In this document: one piece after another, positions 1 to 8,941 of the stretch
Layout of the letters: every line of letters begins with the position of its first letter
Position numbering within the stretch: the first letter of the stretch is position 1
DNA from: a bacterium
GTDB taxonomy: Bacteria > Planctomycetota > Planctomycetia > Kolteriales > Kolteriaceae
NCBI GenBank assembly: GCA_019753235.1
Contig: JAIELF010000032.1
Location: 62,001-126,000, forward strand
Direction: 5' to 3'
Length of the DNA: 64,000 nucleotides
Notes under the pieces: generated by a model
Told to the model about the DNA's origin: nothing
Seen by the model: only the letters and a program-made list of their open reading frames with translations
The model's database searches: none
Program-made: the position numbers and the translations under genes

Positions 1-1556
1 TCACTGATCTTCGCCCGCTCGCGCGGGTCATTGATGAATCGATCGACGAGCGGGGCAAAGTCCGGGATGATGCGACGCCGGAACTTGCTAGCGTCCGCGC
101 TCAACTGGCCGAGTGGGAAGCGAGAATCCAGAAGGAACTCGGACGCTTGCTCAGGCAGCCAGAAATCCGATCGGCCCTGCGCTATTCTCAAGCCACGATG
201 AGCGGCGATCATCATGTTCTCCCTGTTGCCGTCAATCATCGCCACAAAGTCGCCGGGGTCGTCCATCGCACCTCGGCCAGCGGCGAAACGGTTTACATCG
301 AACCCACCAAAGTCGCCGAGATCAGTGCCGAGATGTCCCTCTTGAAGAGTGCCGAGCAGCGTGAGATTCGCCGAGTGCTAAGGCGTCTCACCGACGCCGT
401 CGCCAGCAAGGGAAGAGAACTCGCCACCAATCTTGACGTGCTGACGCATCTGGATTTCATCACGGCAAAGGCTCGGCTGGCGCGGGACGGGGAAATGACC
501 ATTCCCGAAATCTCTTCGCATGGCAGGCTTCGCCTCGAGCAAGCTAGGCACCCTCTGTTGGAGCGGGTGATTGCCGACTACAACGCCCGGGCAACAACTA
601 GCGAGCAGCGCGACGTGGTGCCGATCACTGTTCATCTAGGAGAGGCGTTCGAGATCCTGATCATTACCGGCCCCAACACGGGGGGGAAAACGGTCGTACT
701 CAAGACCGTGGGCTTGCTGGGGGCGATGGCACTTTCGGGACTGCCGATTCCCGCTCGGGCAGGGAGCATCGTCCCGATGTTCGACGAAATCCTCGTTGAT
801 ATCGGCGACGAGCAATCGATTGAACAATCGTTGAGCACGTTTTCGGCCCACATGACGCGGATCACGCAGATCTTGCGAATCGCGACATCGCATTCACTGG
901 TGCTGCTTGATGAATTGGGGGCGGGCACCGACCCGAGTGAAGGTGCCGCGCTCGGCCAGGCGATTCTCGACGAGCTTCGGGAACGTGGTTGTCGAGCCTT
1001 GGTCACGACGCATTTAGGGGACTTGAAGAGCTACGCCCTGCGGCATGCGCGGGCAGAAAACGGAGCTGTCGAGTTTGATCCGGAAACGCTTCGGCCAACT
1101 TATCGACTCCTCATGGGTCAGTTCGGCGAAAGCTGTGCCTTGAAGGTAGCTCGTCGTCTGCAAGTTCCCCGCGGGCTCTTAGCAAAGGCCTATCGCCATC
1201 TTCGTCGGCGACGAGGAAAGGGAGCCCACGATTTAAGACAACTGCAGGAAATGCGCGAGGCGACCGAGAAGGCTCGCGAAGAGGCTCTCGACGCGCAGCG
1301 GAAAGCCGACCAGGCCCAGGCAGAATTCCGCCGACGCGAGAACCTTTTGCAACAGGAAGCCGACGTTCACAAAGAGATCGAACGCTTTCGAACAACTTTG
1401 CAAGCGGGCGACGCCGTCCGCGTTTTGAAGTTCGATAAGAACGGAACCATCAAGCGAATCGATCGTCGGCGAGAGCTGGCCGCCGTCCTGGTCGGCGCGG
1501 TCGAATGGGAACTTCCCCTTTCCGATCTCTTTCCGCTTCCCCGAAATCCTTCGTGA
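1..1556 (+). CDS. mutS2: Endonuclease MutS2 (5' end outside window), Smr-less
   Basis: The frame is open from the first bases of the window, so the N-terminus lies upstream. MutS2 proteins are MutS-like ATPases that act on branched DNA and on stalled or collided ribosomes. Visible in order: the clamp/lever region with the family segment SGETVYIEP, Walker A TGPNTGGKT, STFSAHM, Walker B/signature LLDELGAGTDPSEGAAL, a charged coiled coil and a KOW-like segment beginning GDAVRVLKFDKNGTI. The protein stops shortly after the PLSDL segment. Typical MutS2 continues there into a C-terminal Smr nuclease domain, which is absent here. The identification is secure. Loss of the nuclease function is inferred from the absence of the domain. 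Confidence 0.93.
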   Translation, partial: TDLRPLARVIDESIDERGKVRDDATPELASVRAQLAEWEARIQKELGRLLRQPEIRSALRYSQATMSGDHHVLPVAVNHRHKVAGVVHRTSASGETVYIEPTKVAEISAEMSLLKSAEQREIRRVLRRLTDAVASKGRELATNLDVLTHLDFITAKARLARDGEMTIPEISSHGRLRLEQARHPLLERVIADYNARATTSEQRDVVPITVHLGEAFEILIITGPNTGGKTVVLKTVGLLGAMALSGLPIPARAGSIVPMFDEILVDIGDEQSIEQSLSTFSAHMTRITQILRIATSHSLVLLDELGAGTDPSEGAALGQAILDELRERGCRALVTTHLGDLKSYALRHARAENGAVEFDPETLRPTYRLLMGQFGESCALKVARRLQVPRGLLAKAYRHLRRRRGKGAHDLRQLQEMREATEKAREEALDAQRKADQAQAEFRRRENLLQQEADVHKEIERFRTTLQAGDAVRVLKFDKNGTIKRIDRRRELAAVLVGAVEWELPLSDLFPLPRNPS

Positions 1557-1713
1557 TCACCAAAAAATAGCCTAGATCATTCGAGTTTTTCTTTTTGAGG
1601 GGCTTTCTGGAACCGATAACGTCTGGCTTGAGTACAATGGCACAGCGGTGCGGGGGGAGGTCGAGAGGACACCGAATGCATCAAGAAAGTCCCGGAGCAG
1701 AAGGGTTTGCTCG

Positions 1714-2073
1714 ATGACCATTTATCATCTTGTTTGGGAATCAGACTGGAATCGGTGCCTCGACGGAGACCTCTACCGAGCGGACAGTCTGTCAACCGAA
1801 GGCTTCATCCACTGCACGCGAGAGCCAGAGAAGCTTTTAGAAGTCGCCAACACGTTCTTTCGAGAACATCGCGTCGAAAAGTTGATTCTTCTTTCGCTTG
1901 ACGAAGATCTGCTTCAATCAGACGTCCGATACGAAGACCCCGGGATCGGGCACCTCTTTCCCCATGTGTACGGCCCGATCGAAGTCGCAGCAATCATCTG
2001 TGCCGAGGATATGGAACATATTGAGGGAGAATGGACCCTCCCCATGACCTACCCCACCGCCATGAGAAGCTGA
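1714..2073 (+). CDS. DUF952 family protein
   Basis: A 119-residue protein starting MTIYHLV that matches the small DUF952 family by pattern: an early aromatic/hydrophobic strand, GFIHCT near residue 28, a central LILLS segment and a closing FPHVYGPI segment. No biochemical role is established for this family that I can name. An in-frame ATG lies 66 bases upstream, but the residues it would add are Arg/Ser-rich and unlike the family, so ATG 1714 is preferred; a GGAG lies about 16 bases before it. An intrinsic terminator follows at 2110-2141, so it is probably transcribed separately from ribE. Confidence 0.8.
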   Translation: MTIYHLVWESDWNRCLDGDLYRADSLSTEGFIHCTREPEKLLEVANTFFREHRVEKLILLSLDEDLLQSDVRYEDPGIGHLFPHVYGPIEVAAIICAEDMEHIEGEWTLPMTYPTAMRS

Positions 2074-2109
2074 AGCGAAGGCGGGAATTTATTCTGCCGA
2101 TCAATGGAT

Positions 2110-2141
2110 CGATTCGCGAGATCGCGGGTCGGTCTTTTTTT
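2110..2141 (+). terminator. Rho-independent terminator after the DUF952 gene
   Basis: Positions 2110-2118 pair with 2123-2131 (nine pairs, two of them G-T) around a four-base AGAT loop. Three bases later there are seven consecutive T (2135-2141). The hairpin sits 37 bases after the DUF952 stop codon and upstream of ribE. It also argues against extending the ribE reading frame upstream through this region. Confidence 0.8.
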
Positions 2142-2303
2142 GCACCCCTGGTTTCTGGGGAGCACGTCCCCCTGACGCCTTTTCGGCTCTTTTCCTTCAT
2201 CTTTCGCCTGAGAGAGGCCCCATTTCGGCAAGCCATCAGCGATGGGCGTCGTTATTCCATAAAATATCGTCATTCCAAAACCACCATTCAGCGGAACCAG
2301 CGA

Positions 2304-2933
2304 TTGTTTACCGGTTTAGTAGAGACGATGGGGGAAGTGACGCATGTCGCGGAAGATCCCGCCGGCCGACGTTTCTCGATTGATCTGTCGGAGATTCGCG
2401 GCGGCCTGTCGATTGGCGACAGCATCGCCATCAATGGTTGTTGCCTGACCGCAATCGCCCTTTCCTCCGCCGGCGCCGAATTCGAAGCAGGTCCAGAAAC
2501 ACTCGTTCGCACCAACTTGGGTGAACTTCGGGTGGGACATCAAGTTAATCTTGAACGAGCCCTGCGCGCCGATTCACGCCTGGGTGGGCACATCGTTCAA
2601 GGCCATATCGACGGTGTCGGCACCGTCCGGTCGCGGCAGCAGAACGGCGAATGGGAAACCATTTGGTTCGAGGTCGGCGAACTAACAAAGAGTTTGGTGC
2701 CGAAAGGATCGATCGCCATCGACGGCGTCAGCCTGACCGTTTGCGACGTCACGAACGATGCCATCAGCGTGATGCTCATTCCTCATACTCTATCGGTCAC
2801 GACCCTCGGACGTCGATCGCTGGGGGACCGGGTGAACATCGAAACGGATATCCTGGGCAAGTACATCGCGAAGATGATGGAAGCCTCTCTGCCAGGTTGG
2901 CTTGAGCGTGGCCGGGAGGCTGCATCGACATGA
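2304..2933 (+). CDS. ribE: Riboflavin synthase, alpha chain
   Basis: Riboflavin synthase dismutates two 6,7-dimethyl-8-ribityllumazine molecules to riboflavin plus the pyrimidine precursor. The 209-residue protein has the expected two tandem lumazine-binding barrels: the first begins FTGLVE and carries GDSIAINGCCLT, and the second carries GHIVQGHIDG and GSIAIDGVSLT. The family starts MFTGLVE, so the TTG at 2304 placed directly before TTT ACC GGT is chosen. The next ATG (2328) would cut off the conserved start. The stop codon overlaps the rsmA start (ATGA), so the two are probably translationally coupled. I found no FMN riboswitch consensus upstream. Confidence 0.92.
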   Translation: MFTGLVETMGEVTHVAEDPAGRRFSIDLSEIRGGLSIGDSIAINGCCLTAIALSSAGAEFEAGPETLVRTNLGELRVGHQVNLERALRADSRLGGHIVQGHIDGVGTVRSRQQNGEWETIWFEVGELTKSLVPKGSIAIDGVSLTVCDVTNDAISVMLIPHTLSVTTLGRRSLGDRVNIETDILGKYIAKMMEASLPGWLERGREAAST

Positions 2934-3877
2934 ATGAATCGACTCAGGGCGATCCCGCGATGAAATCGCCCCAAGTGAATCCACCCCGGCGACAGACTCA
3001 GACGTACTTGATGGAGTTACTCACCTCGCAGGGTCTCCGCGCGAAGAAAGATTTCGGTCAGAATTTTCTCATCGATTTGAATCTGCTCGACCTGCTCGTT
3101 CGAAGTTCGCCGATTACCAAACGGGATGTCGTTCTTGAAGTTGGAGCGGGAACCGGTGGCCTGACCAGTCGGCTTGTCGAGCACGCAGGCCGAGTCGTCT
3201 CCGTCGAGATCGACCATGGTTTTTTCGCTTTAGCGTCAAGCGAAGTAGAGAATGCTCGCAACGTCACCCTGCTTCGTGCAGACGCGTTGGCGGGGAAGAA
3301 TCGGATCGAGCCGGCGGTCATGGAAGCTGTCGCGTCCGCCATGAAAGAGATGGGGGTTGATCACTACCATCTCGTGGCCAATCTCCCTTATGACATTGCT
3401 TCGTCGATCATCGCCAATGCCATCCTGCATGAGCTTTCGATCCGCTCGCTGACCTTCACGGTTCAGCTTGAAGTAGGTCAAAGGATCTTGGCGGAGCCCG
3501 GCTCGCGCGATTATGGACCGCTCAGCATCTTGGCCCAAACGGTCGGCTCGGCCACGCTATTGCGGACACTTTCACCCAAAGCGTTTTGGCCCCGCCCCAA
3601 GGTCGATTCCGCCTTCGTCCGAATCGATGTTGATCCATTGAAGGAACCCGACCGAACCGACTTAGCCCGCTTTCATCGATTCATCCGCGACCTCTTTACG
3701 CATCGTCGAAAAAACATTCGAGGGAGCCTGATGAGTCTCCCCGAGTTCAAGCCCCTCAAAAATGAGATCCCGGTGTGGCTCGAAGAGCTTGGCATCTCAC
3801 GCGATGATCGGGCCGAGGTCATTTCCCCGGCCAAGCTTCGCGAACTCTACCAGCAGTTGACCAAGCGGGACGGCTAA
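2930..3877 (+). CDS. rsmA: 16S rRNA (adenine1518/1519-N6) dimethyltransferase RsmA/KsgA
   Basis: This enzyme dimethylates two adjacent adenines in the 3' terminal hairpin of 16S rRNA during small-subunit assembly. Visible motifs are the KKDFGQNFL entry segment (about residues 39-47), the SAM-binding LEVGAGTGGLT, and the catalytic NLPYDIAS. The C-terminal part carries FWPRPKVDSAF and the small helical domain. At 315 residues it is slightly longer than usual, with about 25 extra polar residues at the N-terminus; ATG 2930 overlapping the ribE stop by four bases supports this start. Identification is secure. Confidence 0.95.
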   Translation: MNESTQGDPAMKSPQVNPPRRQTQTYLMELLTSQGLRAKKDFGQNFLIDLNLLDLLVRSSPITKRDVVLEVGAGTGGLTSRLVEHAGRVVSVEIDHGFFALASSEVENARNVTLLRADALAGKNRIEPAVMEAVASAMKEMGVDHYHLVANLPYDIASSIIANAILHELSIRSLTFTVQLEVGQRILAEPGSRDYGPLSILAQTVGSATLLRTLSPKAFWPRPKVDSAFVRIDVDPLKEPDRTDLARFHRFIRDLFTHRRKNIRGSLMSLPEFKPLKNEIPVWLEELGISRDDRAEVISPAKLRELYQQLTKRDG

Positions 3878-3881
3878 CGCA

Positions 3882-4736
3882 ATGAAGGTGACGATCGAAT
3901 TCCTTCATGAGCTCGACGACCGCTTCGCGGCCGCCACCAAAGCCAATGAGCAGACGACAGGCCGAACCGGGTCTATCGTGCAACTTGGAATCGACGAGGC
4001 GGACGACGTCTGGGTCTTCGGCGACTTGCACGGCAACCGGGCCAACTTCAACAAGATCCTTCGGTTTGTCGCGCTCGATGAACATCCTCGTCGACACCTA
4101 GTCTTACAAGAGGTTATTCACGGCGGCCCGACTTACGATGGGGGTGGCTGCATGAGCCACATGCTCCTCGAAGATGTTGCCAAGCTGAAAGTGAAGTACA
4201 AGGACCGAGTCCATTTCCTGTTGAGTAATCACGAGCTCTCCGAGTGTACGCAGACGTCGCTAGCCAAGGGAGGCATCTCGCAGAATCAGATGTTCGCCTC
4301 GGGCTTGGAAACCGCCTACGGGCCGGCCGCCCCGAGAATTGCTGACCTCTACAAATCGTTCATCCTCTCGCTTCCGCTGGCGGTTCGACTGAAGAACGGG
4401 ATCTTCATCAGCCATACTCTCCCGGACAAACCATCCATGAAGACGTTTGATCCAAAAGTGATCACACGTCGGCTGACTTCCGAGGACATCTTGATCGGAG
4501 GGTCGGCCCACGCGATGGTCTGGGGTCGTGAACACGACAACGAATTTGTCGGTAAGTTCGCCAAACTTTTTAAGAGTACGTTCTTTGTCCATGGCCACGA
4601 ACCAACCCCGGCGGGCTTCCAGTCTCCTAACGATTATCAGATCGTTCTGGATGCGAGCGGCAAAGAATGTTGGGGCGTTCCCCTTTCTCCACGAGGGAAT
4701 CCGTCGATGGCCGATACTCTAAAGCAGATCGTCTAG
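3882..4736 (+). CDS. PPP-like calcineurin-superfamily phosphatase with altered motif II
   Basis: A 284-residue metallophosphoesterase. It keeps GDLHGN (residues 47-52), NHE (116-118), SH (177-178) and the late GHE (238-240), the metal and phosphate ligands of PPP-type Ser/Thr phosphatases. The second motif, normally GDxVDRG, reads GGPTYDGGG (81-89), so the usual aspartate that bridges the metals is missing or shifted. It starts four bases after rsmA and is followed 89 bases later by a protein kinase gene on the same strand, so phosphatase and kinase may act on common targets. Protein phosphatase activity is inferred. Other substrates such as dinucleotides are possible. Confidence 0.75.
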   Translation: MKVTIEFLHELDDRFAAATKANEQTTGRTGSIVQLGIDEADDVWVFGDLHGNRANFNKILRFVALDEHPRRHLVLQEVIHGGPTYDGGGCMSHMLLEDVAKLKVKYKDRVHFLLSNHELSECTQTSLAKGGISQNQMFASGLETAYGPAAPRIADLYKSFILSLPLAVRLKNGIFISHTLPDKPSMKTFDPKVITRRLTSEDILIGGSAHAMVWGREHDNEFVGKFAKLFKSTFFVHGHEPTPAGFQSPNDYQIVLDASGKECWGVPLSPRGNPSMADTLKQIV

Positions 4737-4825
4737 GTAACGTAAACATTCAAGGCCCCCCAATAAGGGAGAGCCTATCAGCGGTCATCGATCGCAAAGC
4801 GATGAAAGGACCTCGCGAGGAACTG

Positions 4826-5662
4826 ATGGAGATCGGCAAATTCACCATTCTGGGAGAGCTCGGCCAAGGGGCGGGGAGTCGAATCTATAAAGTTCGGCGA
4901 GAAGCCGACGGTCAAACATACGCTCTGAAAATCGTCGTCGTCGATTCAAAGGAAGACCGAAAATATGTGGATCAGGTGCAAAACGAGTTTGACGTCACAC
5001 GATCTTTCGATCATCCGCATCTCTTGAAAGTCTATTCACTCGATATCCAGAAGTCGCTTTTCGCGATCAAGGGTGCTCGGCTCCTGATGGAGTACGTGGA
5101 CGGAATGGCGCTGGCCGACTGTCAGGGACTCCCGCTGGTCAAGCTGATTTCGATCTTCTTTAAGGTGGCCGACGGCATGGCCGCGATGCATGCCGACGGG
5201 ATTTATCATGCCGACATCAAGCCCGATAACATTCTCGTCGGCCGGCGTAAGGAAGTGAAAGTGATCGACTTCGGCCTGGCTTGGCGGCGAGGAGAGAAGA
5301 AAGACCGCGTGCAAGGGACGCTCGAGTTTCTCGCCCCCGAGCAAGCACAGTCCAAGATCGTTAATGGCAAGACCGACATCTTTAACTTCGGCGCCACCAT
5401 GTATCGATCCTTCTCGGGACGAGCGGTCCCCGCGGAGCTTCGACAGTACGGCGGCGCGGAATTGGGAGCGTTCGACAACTTCGTTCGGCCACTGACGCGC
5501 GCGGTGGCGGGCTTTCCCGCCGACCTCGATCAACTCGTCCGTGAATGTGTTCGCTGCAATCCTGAACAACGACCCACCACCATGCGCGAAGTCCGAGATC
5601 GCCTCCGCGAGATTGGCCAACGAGAAAAGAAGTCCTCTCATGGAGATGGACCAGACGATTGA
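4826..5662 (+). CDS. Serine/threonine protein kinase (Hanks type, non-RD)
   Basis: A compact kinase domain of about 278 residues with no transmembrane segment. The Gly-rich loop is ELGQGAGS (11-18), the ATP lysine is K35 in YALK, the catalytic loop is HADIKPDN (128-135), DFG is at 148-150 and the APE motif at 170-172. The catalytic loop has Ala where the common type has Arg (HRD), so it is a non-RD kinase and may not need activation-loop phosphorylation. ATG 4826 has GAGG six bases upstream. ATG 4802 is an alternative without a clear ribosome site. The gene directly follows the PPP-like phosphatase gene and is convergent with the thioredoxin gene. Confidence 0.88.
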   Translation: MEIGKFTILGELGQGAGSRIYKVRREADGQTYALKIVVVDSKEDRKYVDQVQNEFDVTRSFDHPHLLKVYSLDIQKSLFAIKGARLLMEYVDGMALADCQGLPLVKLISIFFKVADGMAAMHADGIYHADIKPDNILVGRRKEVKVIDFGLAWRRGEKKDRVQGTLEFLAPEQAQSKIVNGKTDIFNFGATMYRSFSGRAVPAELRQYGGAELGAFDNFVRPLTRAVAGFPADLDQLVRECVRCNPEQRPTTMREVRDRLREIGQREKKSSHGDGPDD

Positions 5663-5702
5663 TCCCATAAACCGGCTCGCTCGGGTGGCGACCGACGGGA
5701 GG

Positions 5703-6794
5703 TTACGACTTGACGCCTAGGAGCTCGCGTACCTTCTCTTCGAGCTTGGGACCTCGCAGCGACGTTGAAACCAATTTGCCATCCTTGCCGATCAGAAAGA
5801 CCGTCGGAATCCCCGAGATCCCGTACTTGCGAGTGAAAGGGTTTTCCCAACCGTTGGGCTGATCCTTCGGAGGAAAGAGTTGCGGCCAAGGGAGTCGCTG
5901 CTCCTCAAGAAAGGCTTCCAGCTCGGCTCGCTCTTCATCGAGAGAAACGCCAATGACTTCGAAACCCTTTTCATGAAGCTCTTCATAGACCCGCTTCAGC
6001 TCAGGCAACTCTTGCAGACAAGGCCCGCACCAAGTCGCCCAGAAATCGATCACAATCACCTTCCCCTTGAGCGAAGCCGCGTCAAGCTTCTCACCCGAAA
6101 GGAGTGTTCCTTCGATGACGAAATCCTTCCCGATCGCCTCCAACCGACGAAGCGTTCCCTCGATCGACTCTGTCATACTCGTGTCGGGAAACTTCTTCAG
6201 AATGAGTTGATAGGTCTGAACGGCGAGCTCTGTCTTATCGAGTTGCATCGCTCGGTCGGCCAACTCCATCAATAATTCAAATCCCATCCTTTTCTGACTC
6301 GAGAACTCTTTCAGAAACTCCTCCGCCTTCACGAGGATTCCCTCTTTGGGCTCTTTTTTCTCATCGTAGTTATCCAGAGCAAAGAGGTAGAAGGAAGCCT
6401 TCGCTCGGAACGGTGTCGGCGGATTGATCGCTCGTTCTGCTTCGCATAGTTCGCGAAGCTTTTTGTCAAAGCCTTCGACACCGACATCATAAGCCTGAAA
6501 GGTCAGATCGAAAGCGGCACTGGTGGCGATGTCACGATCTCGCGGCGAGGCGGCCTTATCATCTCGAACTTCAAGGGAAAGTTTGACCGCTTCTCGGATG
6601 TTATTGAAGAGTTCCTCTTCGCTTGAGGCTTCGCGCTTGAGAACTGCCTCAAGTTCCACCAAGACCGGATGCCGTTCATCCTTGGCGGGTGGTTCTTCTG
6701 TTTTACCAGGCTCTTGGCCCCAAGCAGACCCCCAAGGAGCCATCATCCACGCCGACAGGACAAGTGCCCATCGATTTTGCCCGATCCGCATCAT
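5703..6794 (-). CDS. Secreted TlpA/ResA-type thioredoxin-like protein with helical-repeat N-domain
   Basis: A 363-residue exported protein. The N-terminus (MMRIGQNRWALVLSAW then GSAWGQ) is a signal peptide. Residues about 30-215 are alpha-helical, resembling TPR-like repeats, and the C-terminal 140 residues form a thioredoxin fold with the redox motif WATWCGPC and the cis-proline segment GIPTVFLI. Proteins of this type reduce or check disulfides outside the cytoplasmic membrane, often for cytochrome c maturation. The actual substrate is unknown. Start 6794 (ATGATG) has GGGAA a few bases upstream. A longer frame upstream lacks a signal peptide and looks non-coding. Confidence 0.85.
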   Translation of the reverse strand: MMRIGQNRWALVLSAWMMAPWGSAWGQEPGKTEEPPAKDERHPVLVELEAVLKREASSEEELFNNIREAVKLSLEVRDDKAASPRDRDIATSAAFDLTFQAYDVGVEGFDKKLRELCEAERAINPPTPFRAKASFYLFALDNYDEKKEPKEGILVKAEEFLKEFSSQKRMGFELLMELADRAMQLDKTELAVQTYQLILKKFPDTSMTESIEGTLRRLEAIGKDFVIEGTLLSGEKLDAASLKGKVIVIDFWATWCGPCLQELPELKRVYEELHEKGFEVIGVSLDEERAELEAFLEEQRLPWPQLFPPKDQPNGWENPFTRKYGISGIPTVFLIGKDGKLVSTSLRGPKLEEKVRELLGVKS

Positions 6795-7105
6795 TCGTTC
6801 CCGCCCACTCTTAAAAATTGACTCGCCCTTGTCATGATACGAGGTAGAAGGGAGTTCGTGATAGTCCCGTTGAGTTCGTCCTGTCCCGAACTCCCTAAAA
6901 AGGGAGCAAGTTAGACTCGACCCGCCCCCTTCCGGTTGGGTTAAACTCATGGGGAGTCGACATTCCCAGGGGGGAAATTAGACGGCACACCGAAATGGCC
7001 GACCGCGTGTTGCGGATACAGGGGCCGGAGTTTCGCCGATGAATCGACCTTGTTGATCAGATGGTTGGCGGATTTCTTGGCGCAAATAGGGGAGGGAGAA
7101 GGATC
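6795..7105. other. Divergent intergenic region with inverted repeat
   Basis: About 310 bases between the divergent thioredoxin and SDR genes. It holds no convincing gene. The clearest element is a nine-base inverted repeat, GGGAGTTCG at 6850-6858 and CGAACTCCC at 6887-6895, separated by 28 bases. It could be an operator or a hairpin in the leader of the minus-strand gene. I saw no clear sigma-70 promoter pair. Confidence 0.4.
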
Positions 7106-7906
7106 GTGAGTATTTTTCGGTCGGATCTATTGGCAGGGAAAGTCGCTCTCATCACAGGGGGCGGTACGGGAATCTGCAAGGGGATCGCGCGGGGCTTGGC
7201 ATTGCACGGCTGCCATACCGCGGTTGTAAGTCGAAAGGCCGACCACGTGGGGCCGGCCGCCGAGGAGATTGCTGCCGGGACCGCGACGCAATCGATTCCG
7301 CTCGTTGCCGACGTACGCCAACCCGAGCAGATCGACGCTGCGGTGAAGAAAACGGTTGAGCAACTCGGCCAAATCGATTTTCTCATCAACGGAGCGGCTG
7401 GCAATTTTTTGTGCCCTGCCTCACAACTCTCGGCCAACGGTTTTGGAACCGTCATCGACATCGACACGAAGGGGACTTGGCATACCACGAAAGCGGTCTT
7501 CGATCACTGGATGCGAGATCACGGTGGATCGATCCTGAATATCAGCGCGACGTTGCAGGTGGGAGGGACGCCGATGCAGATCCACGCATCAGCCGCCAAG
7601 GCCGCCATTGATGCGATGACGAAAAACCTCGCCGTCGAATGGGGACCGCTCGGGATTCGAACCAACGCCATCGCACCAGGCGGCATCGGCGACACGGAAG
7701 GAGCAAGACGCCTGATCCCGGAAGGATTCATGGATCGTTTGATTCAGTCGATTCCGATTCGGCGTATCGGCCAGATCGAAGACTGCGTGCAGTTGACCTT
7801 GTTTCTCTTCAGCGAAGCTGCCAAGAACATCAACGGCGCGATCATCGTCACCGACGGCGGTCATTCGTTGGTCGGAGCATACCTTCGCCCTGAAGACATG
7901 ATGTAG
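7106..7906 (+). CDS. SDR family oxidoreductase, 2,4-dienoyl-CoA reductase-like
   Basis: A short-chain dehydrogenase of about 266 residues with the NAD(P) motif TGGGTGICKGIA near the N-terminus, LINGAAGNF and the dimer/cofactor segment EWGPLGIRTNAIAPGGI. At the active site the usual Tyr-x-x-x-Lys is replaced: the segment is IHASAAKAAIDAMTK, keeping Ser and Lys but with His in place of Tyr. This pattern is typical of peroxisomal-type 2,4-dienoyl-CoA reductases, which act in degradation of unsaturated fatty acids. The substrate is inferred. GTG 7106 is chosen because GGAGGGAGAAGG stands just before it; an upstream ATG (7061) lacks a ribosome site. Confidence 0.85.
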   Translation: MSIFRSDLLAGKVALITGGGTGICKGIARGLALHGCHTAVVSRKADHVGPAAEEIAAGTATQSIPLVADVRQPEQIDAAVKKTVEQLGQIDFLINGAAGNFLCPASQLSANGFGTVIDIDTKGTWHTTKAVFDHWMRDHGGSILNISATLQVGGTPMQIHASAAKAAIDAMTKNLAVEWGPLGIRTNAIAPGGIGDTEGARRLIPEGFMDRLIQSIPIRRIGQIEDCVQLTLFLFSEAAKNINGAIIVTDGGHSLVGAYLRPEDMM

Positions 7907-7967
7907 TGTCAGTCCCCGCGCAACGGCCACGCCATCGATCCAGTCCCCACGACGACAGGAGTGAGGA

Positions 7968-8879
7968 ATGCCCGAACTCCCCGAAGTCGAAACGGTGGTT
8001 CGCGGGCTGCGACCCAAGTTGTTGGGGCGAGTGATCCAAGCCTGCGTAACGGTGTCACCGTTAATGGTGGGAAAGGCCGCCTCGGATTTTCGTTTGAAAC
8101 TTGGTGGCCGATCTTTCGAGCAGATCGACAGGCACGGCAAATGGATTTTCGTTCGACTCTCAGGCGACCTCACGTTGGCCATTCATCTCGGCATGACCGG
8201 GAATCTTCGTGTCGAGGATGCCATGCACGGGATCGAGCCTCATACTCACTTGCGATTGTCGCTTGAAAGCGGTCGGCAAGAATGTCGCTTTATCGACCCA
8301 CGTCGTTTTGGTGAACTTGTTTTGGCGACCAGTTCTGACATGCCGACCCGCTTCGGTCCTAAGCAACTTGGAAAGGACGCCCTGCTAATAACTCTGCCCG
8401 AGCTAAAAGAGACGCTCGCTCGAACGAAGCGCCGGGTGAAAAGCGTTCTTCTCGATCAGCGAGCCCTGGCCGGCATCGGCAATATCTACGCCGATGAGAT
8501 CCTCTTTCACGCCGGCATTTACCCCGGCGCGCGGGCCGATCGCCTGGCCGACGAGGTCGTCGAAAAGCTGGCTCGCACGATCACGCGGATCTTGAAAAGA
8601 GCCATCAACGCGGGGGGATCTACGATTCGCGATTATGTTGATTCAGATGGAAAAAGAGGGTCCTATCAGAATCAACACGATGTCTACGGCCGGGCAGACC
8701 AACCCTGTCGCCGATGCGGCCAAGCCGTGGAGCTCGATCAGAAAATCGTGACGGGCCGATCGACGCACTTTTGCTCGGGTTGTCAAACGGCCGGCGGGCC
8801 GAAACGTCGCTTGAATCGTCGATCAAACCATCGACCAAATGGTCAAGCCGCGACCAATCCTCGTCGGAACGATAGATAG
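7968..8879 (+). CDS. mutM: Formamidopyrimidine-DNA glycosylase MutM/Fpg
   Basis: Bifunctional glycosylase/AP lyase that removes 8-oxoguanine and formamidopyrimidines. The protein begins MPELPEVE, where Pro2 is the catalytic nucleophile and Glu3 is required. It has RHGKWIF with the conserved lysine, the LAGIGNIYADEILF helix-two-turn-helix region, and a C-terminal zinc finger (CRRC ... CSGC) preceded by DVYGRADQPC. It is 303 residues; about 30 basic residues follow the zinc finger, longer than most relatives. AGGAGTGAGGA lies immediately upstream of the ATG. Identification is secure. Confidence 0.96.
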   Translation: MPELPEVETVVRGLRPKLLGRVIQACVTVSPLMVGKAASDFRLKLGGRSFEQIDRHGKWIFVRLSGDLTLAIHLGMTGNLRVEDAMHGIEPHTHLRLSLESGRQECRFIDPRRFGELVLATSSDMPTRFGPKQLGKDALLITLPELKETLARTKRRVKSVLLDQRALAGIGNIYADEILFHAGIYPGARADRLADEVVEKLARTITRILKRAINAGGSTIRDYVDSDGKRGSYQNQHDVYGRADQPCRRCGQAVELDQKIVTGRSTHFCSGCQTAGGPKRRLNRRSNHRPNGQAATNPRRNDR

Positions 8880-8941
8880 ACTATCAGAGACGGCCGACGA
8901 CTCGGTGCTTTCGAGCGAGGCCAGGTTCTCTGGGAGAAGGG

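Noticed and set aside
2074-2303. FMN riboswitch before riboflavin synthase
   Set aside because: None of the conserved RFN segments are present; the region holds a normal intrinsic terminator instead.
2031-2303. Upstream extension of the riboflavin synthase frame
   Set aside because: It runs through the terminator at 2110-2141 and adds residues foreign to the family; TTG 2304 restores the normal N-terminus.
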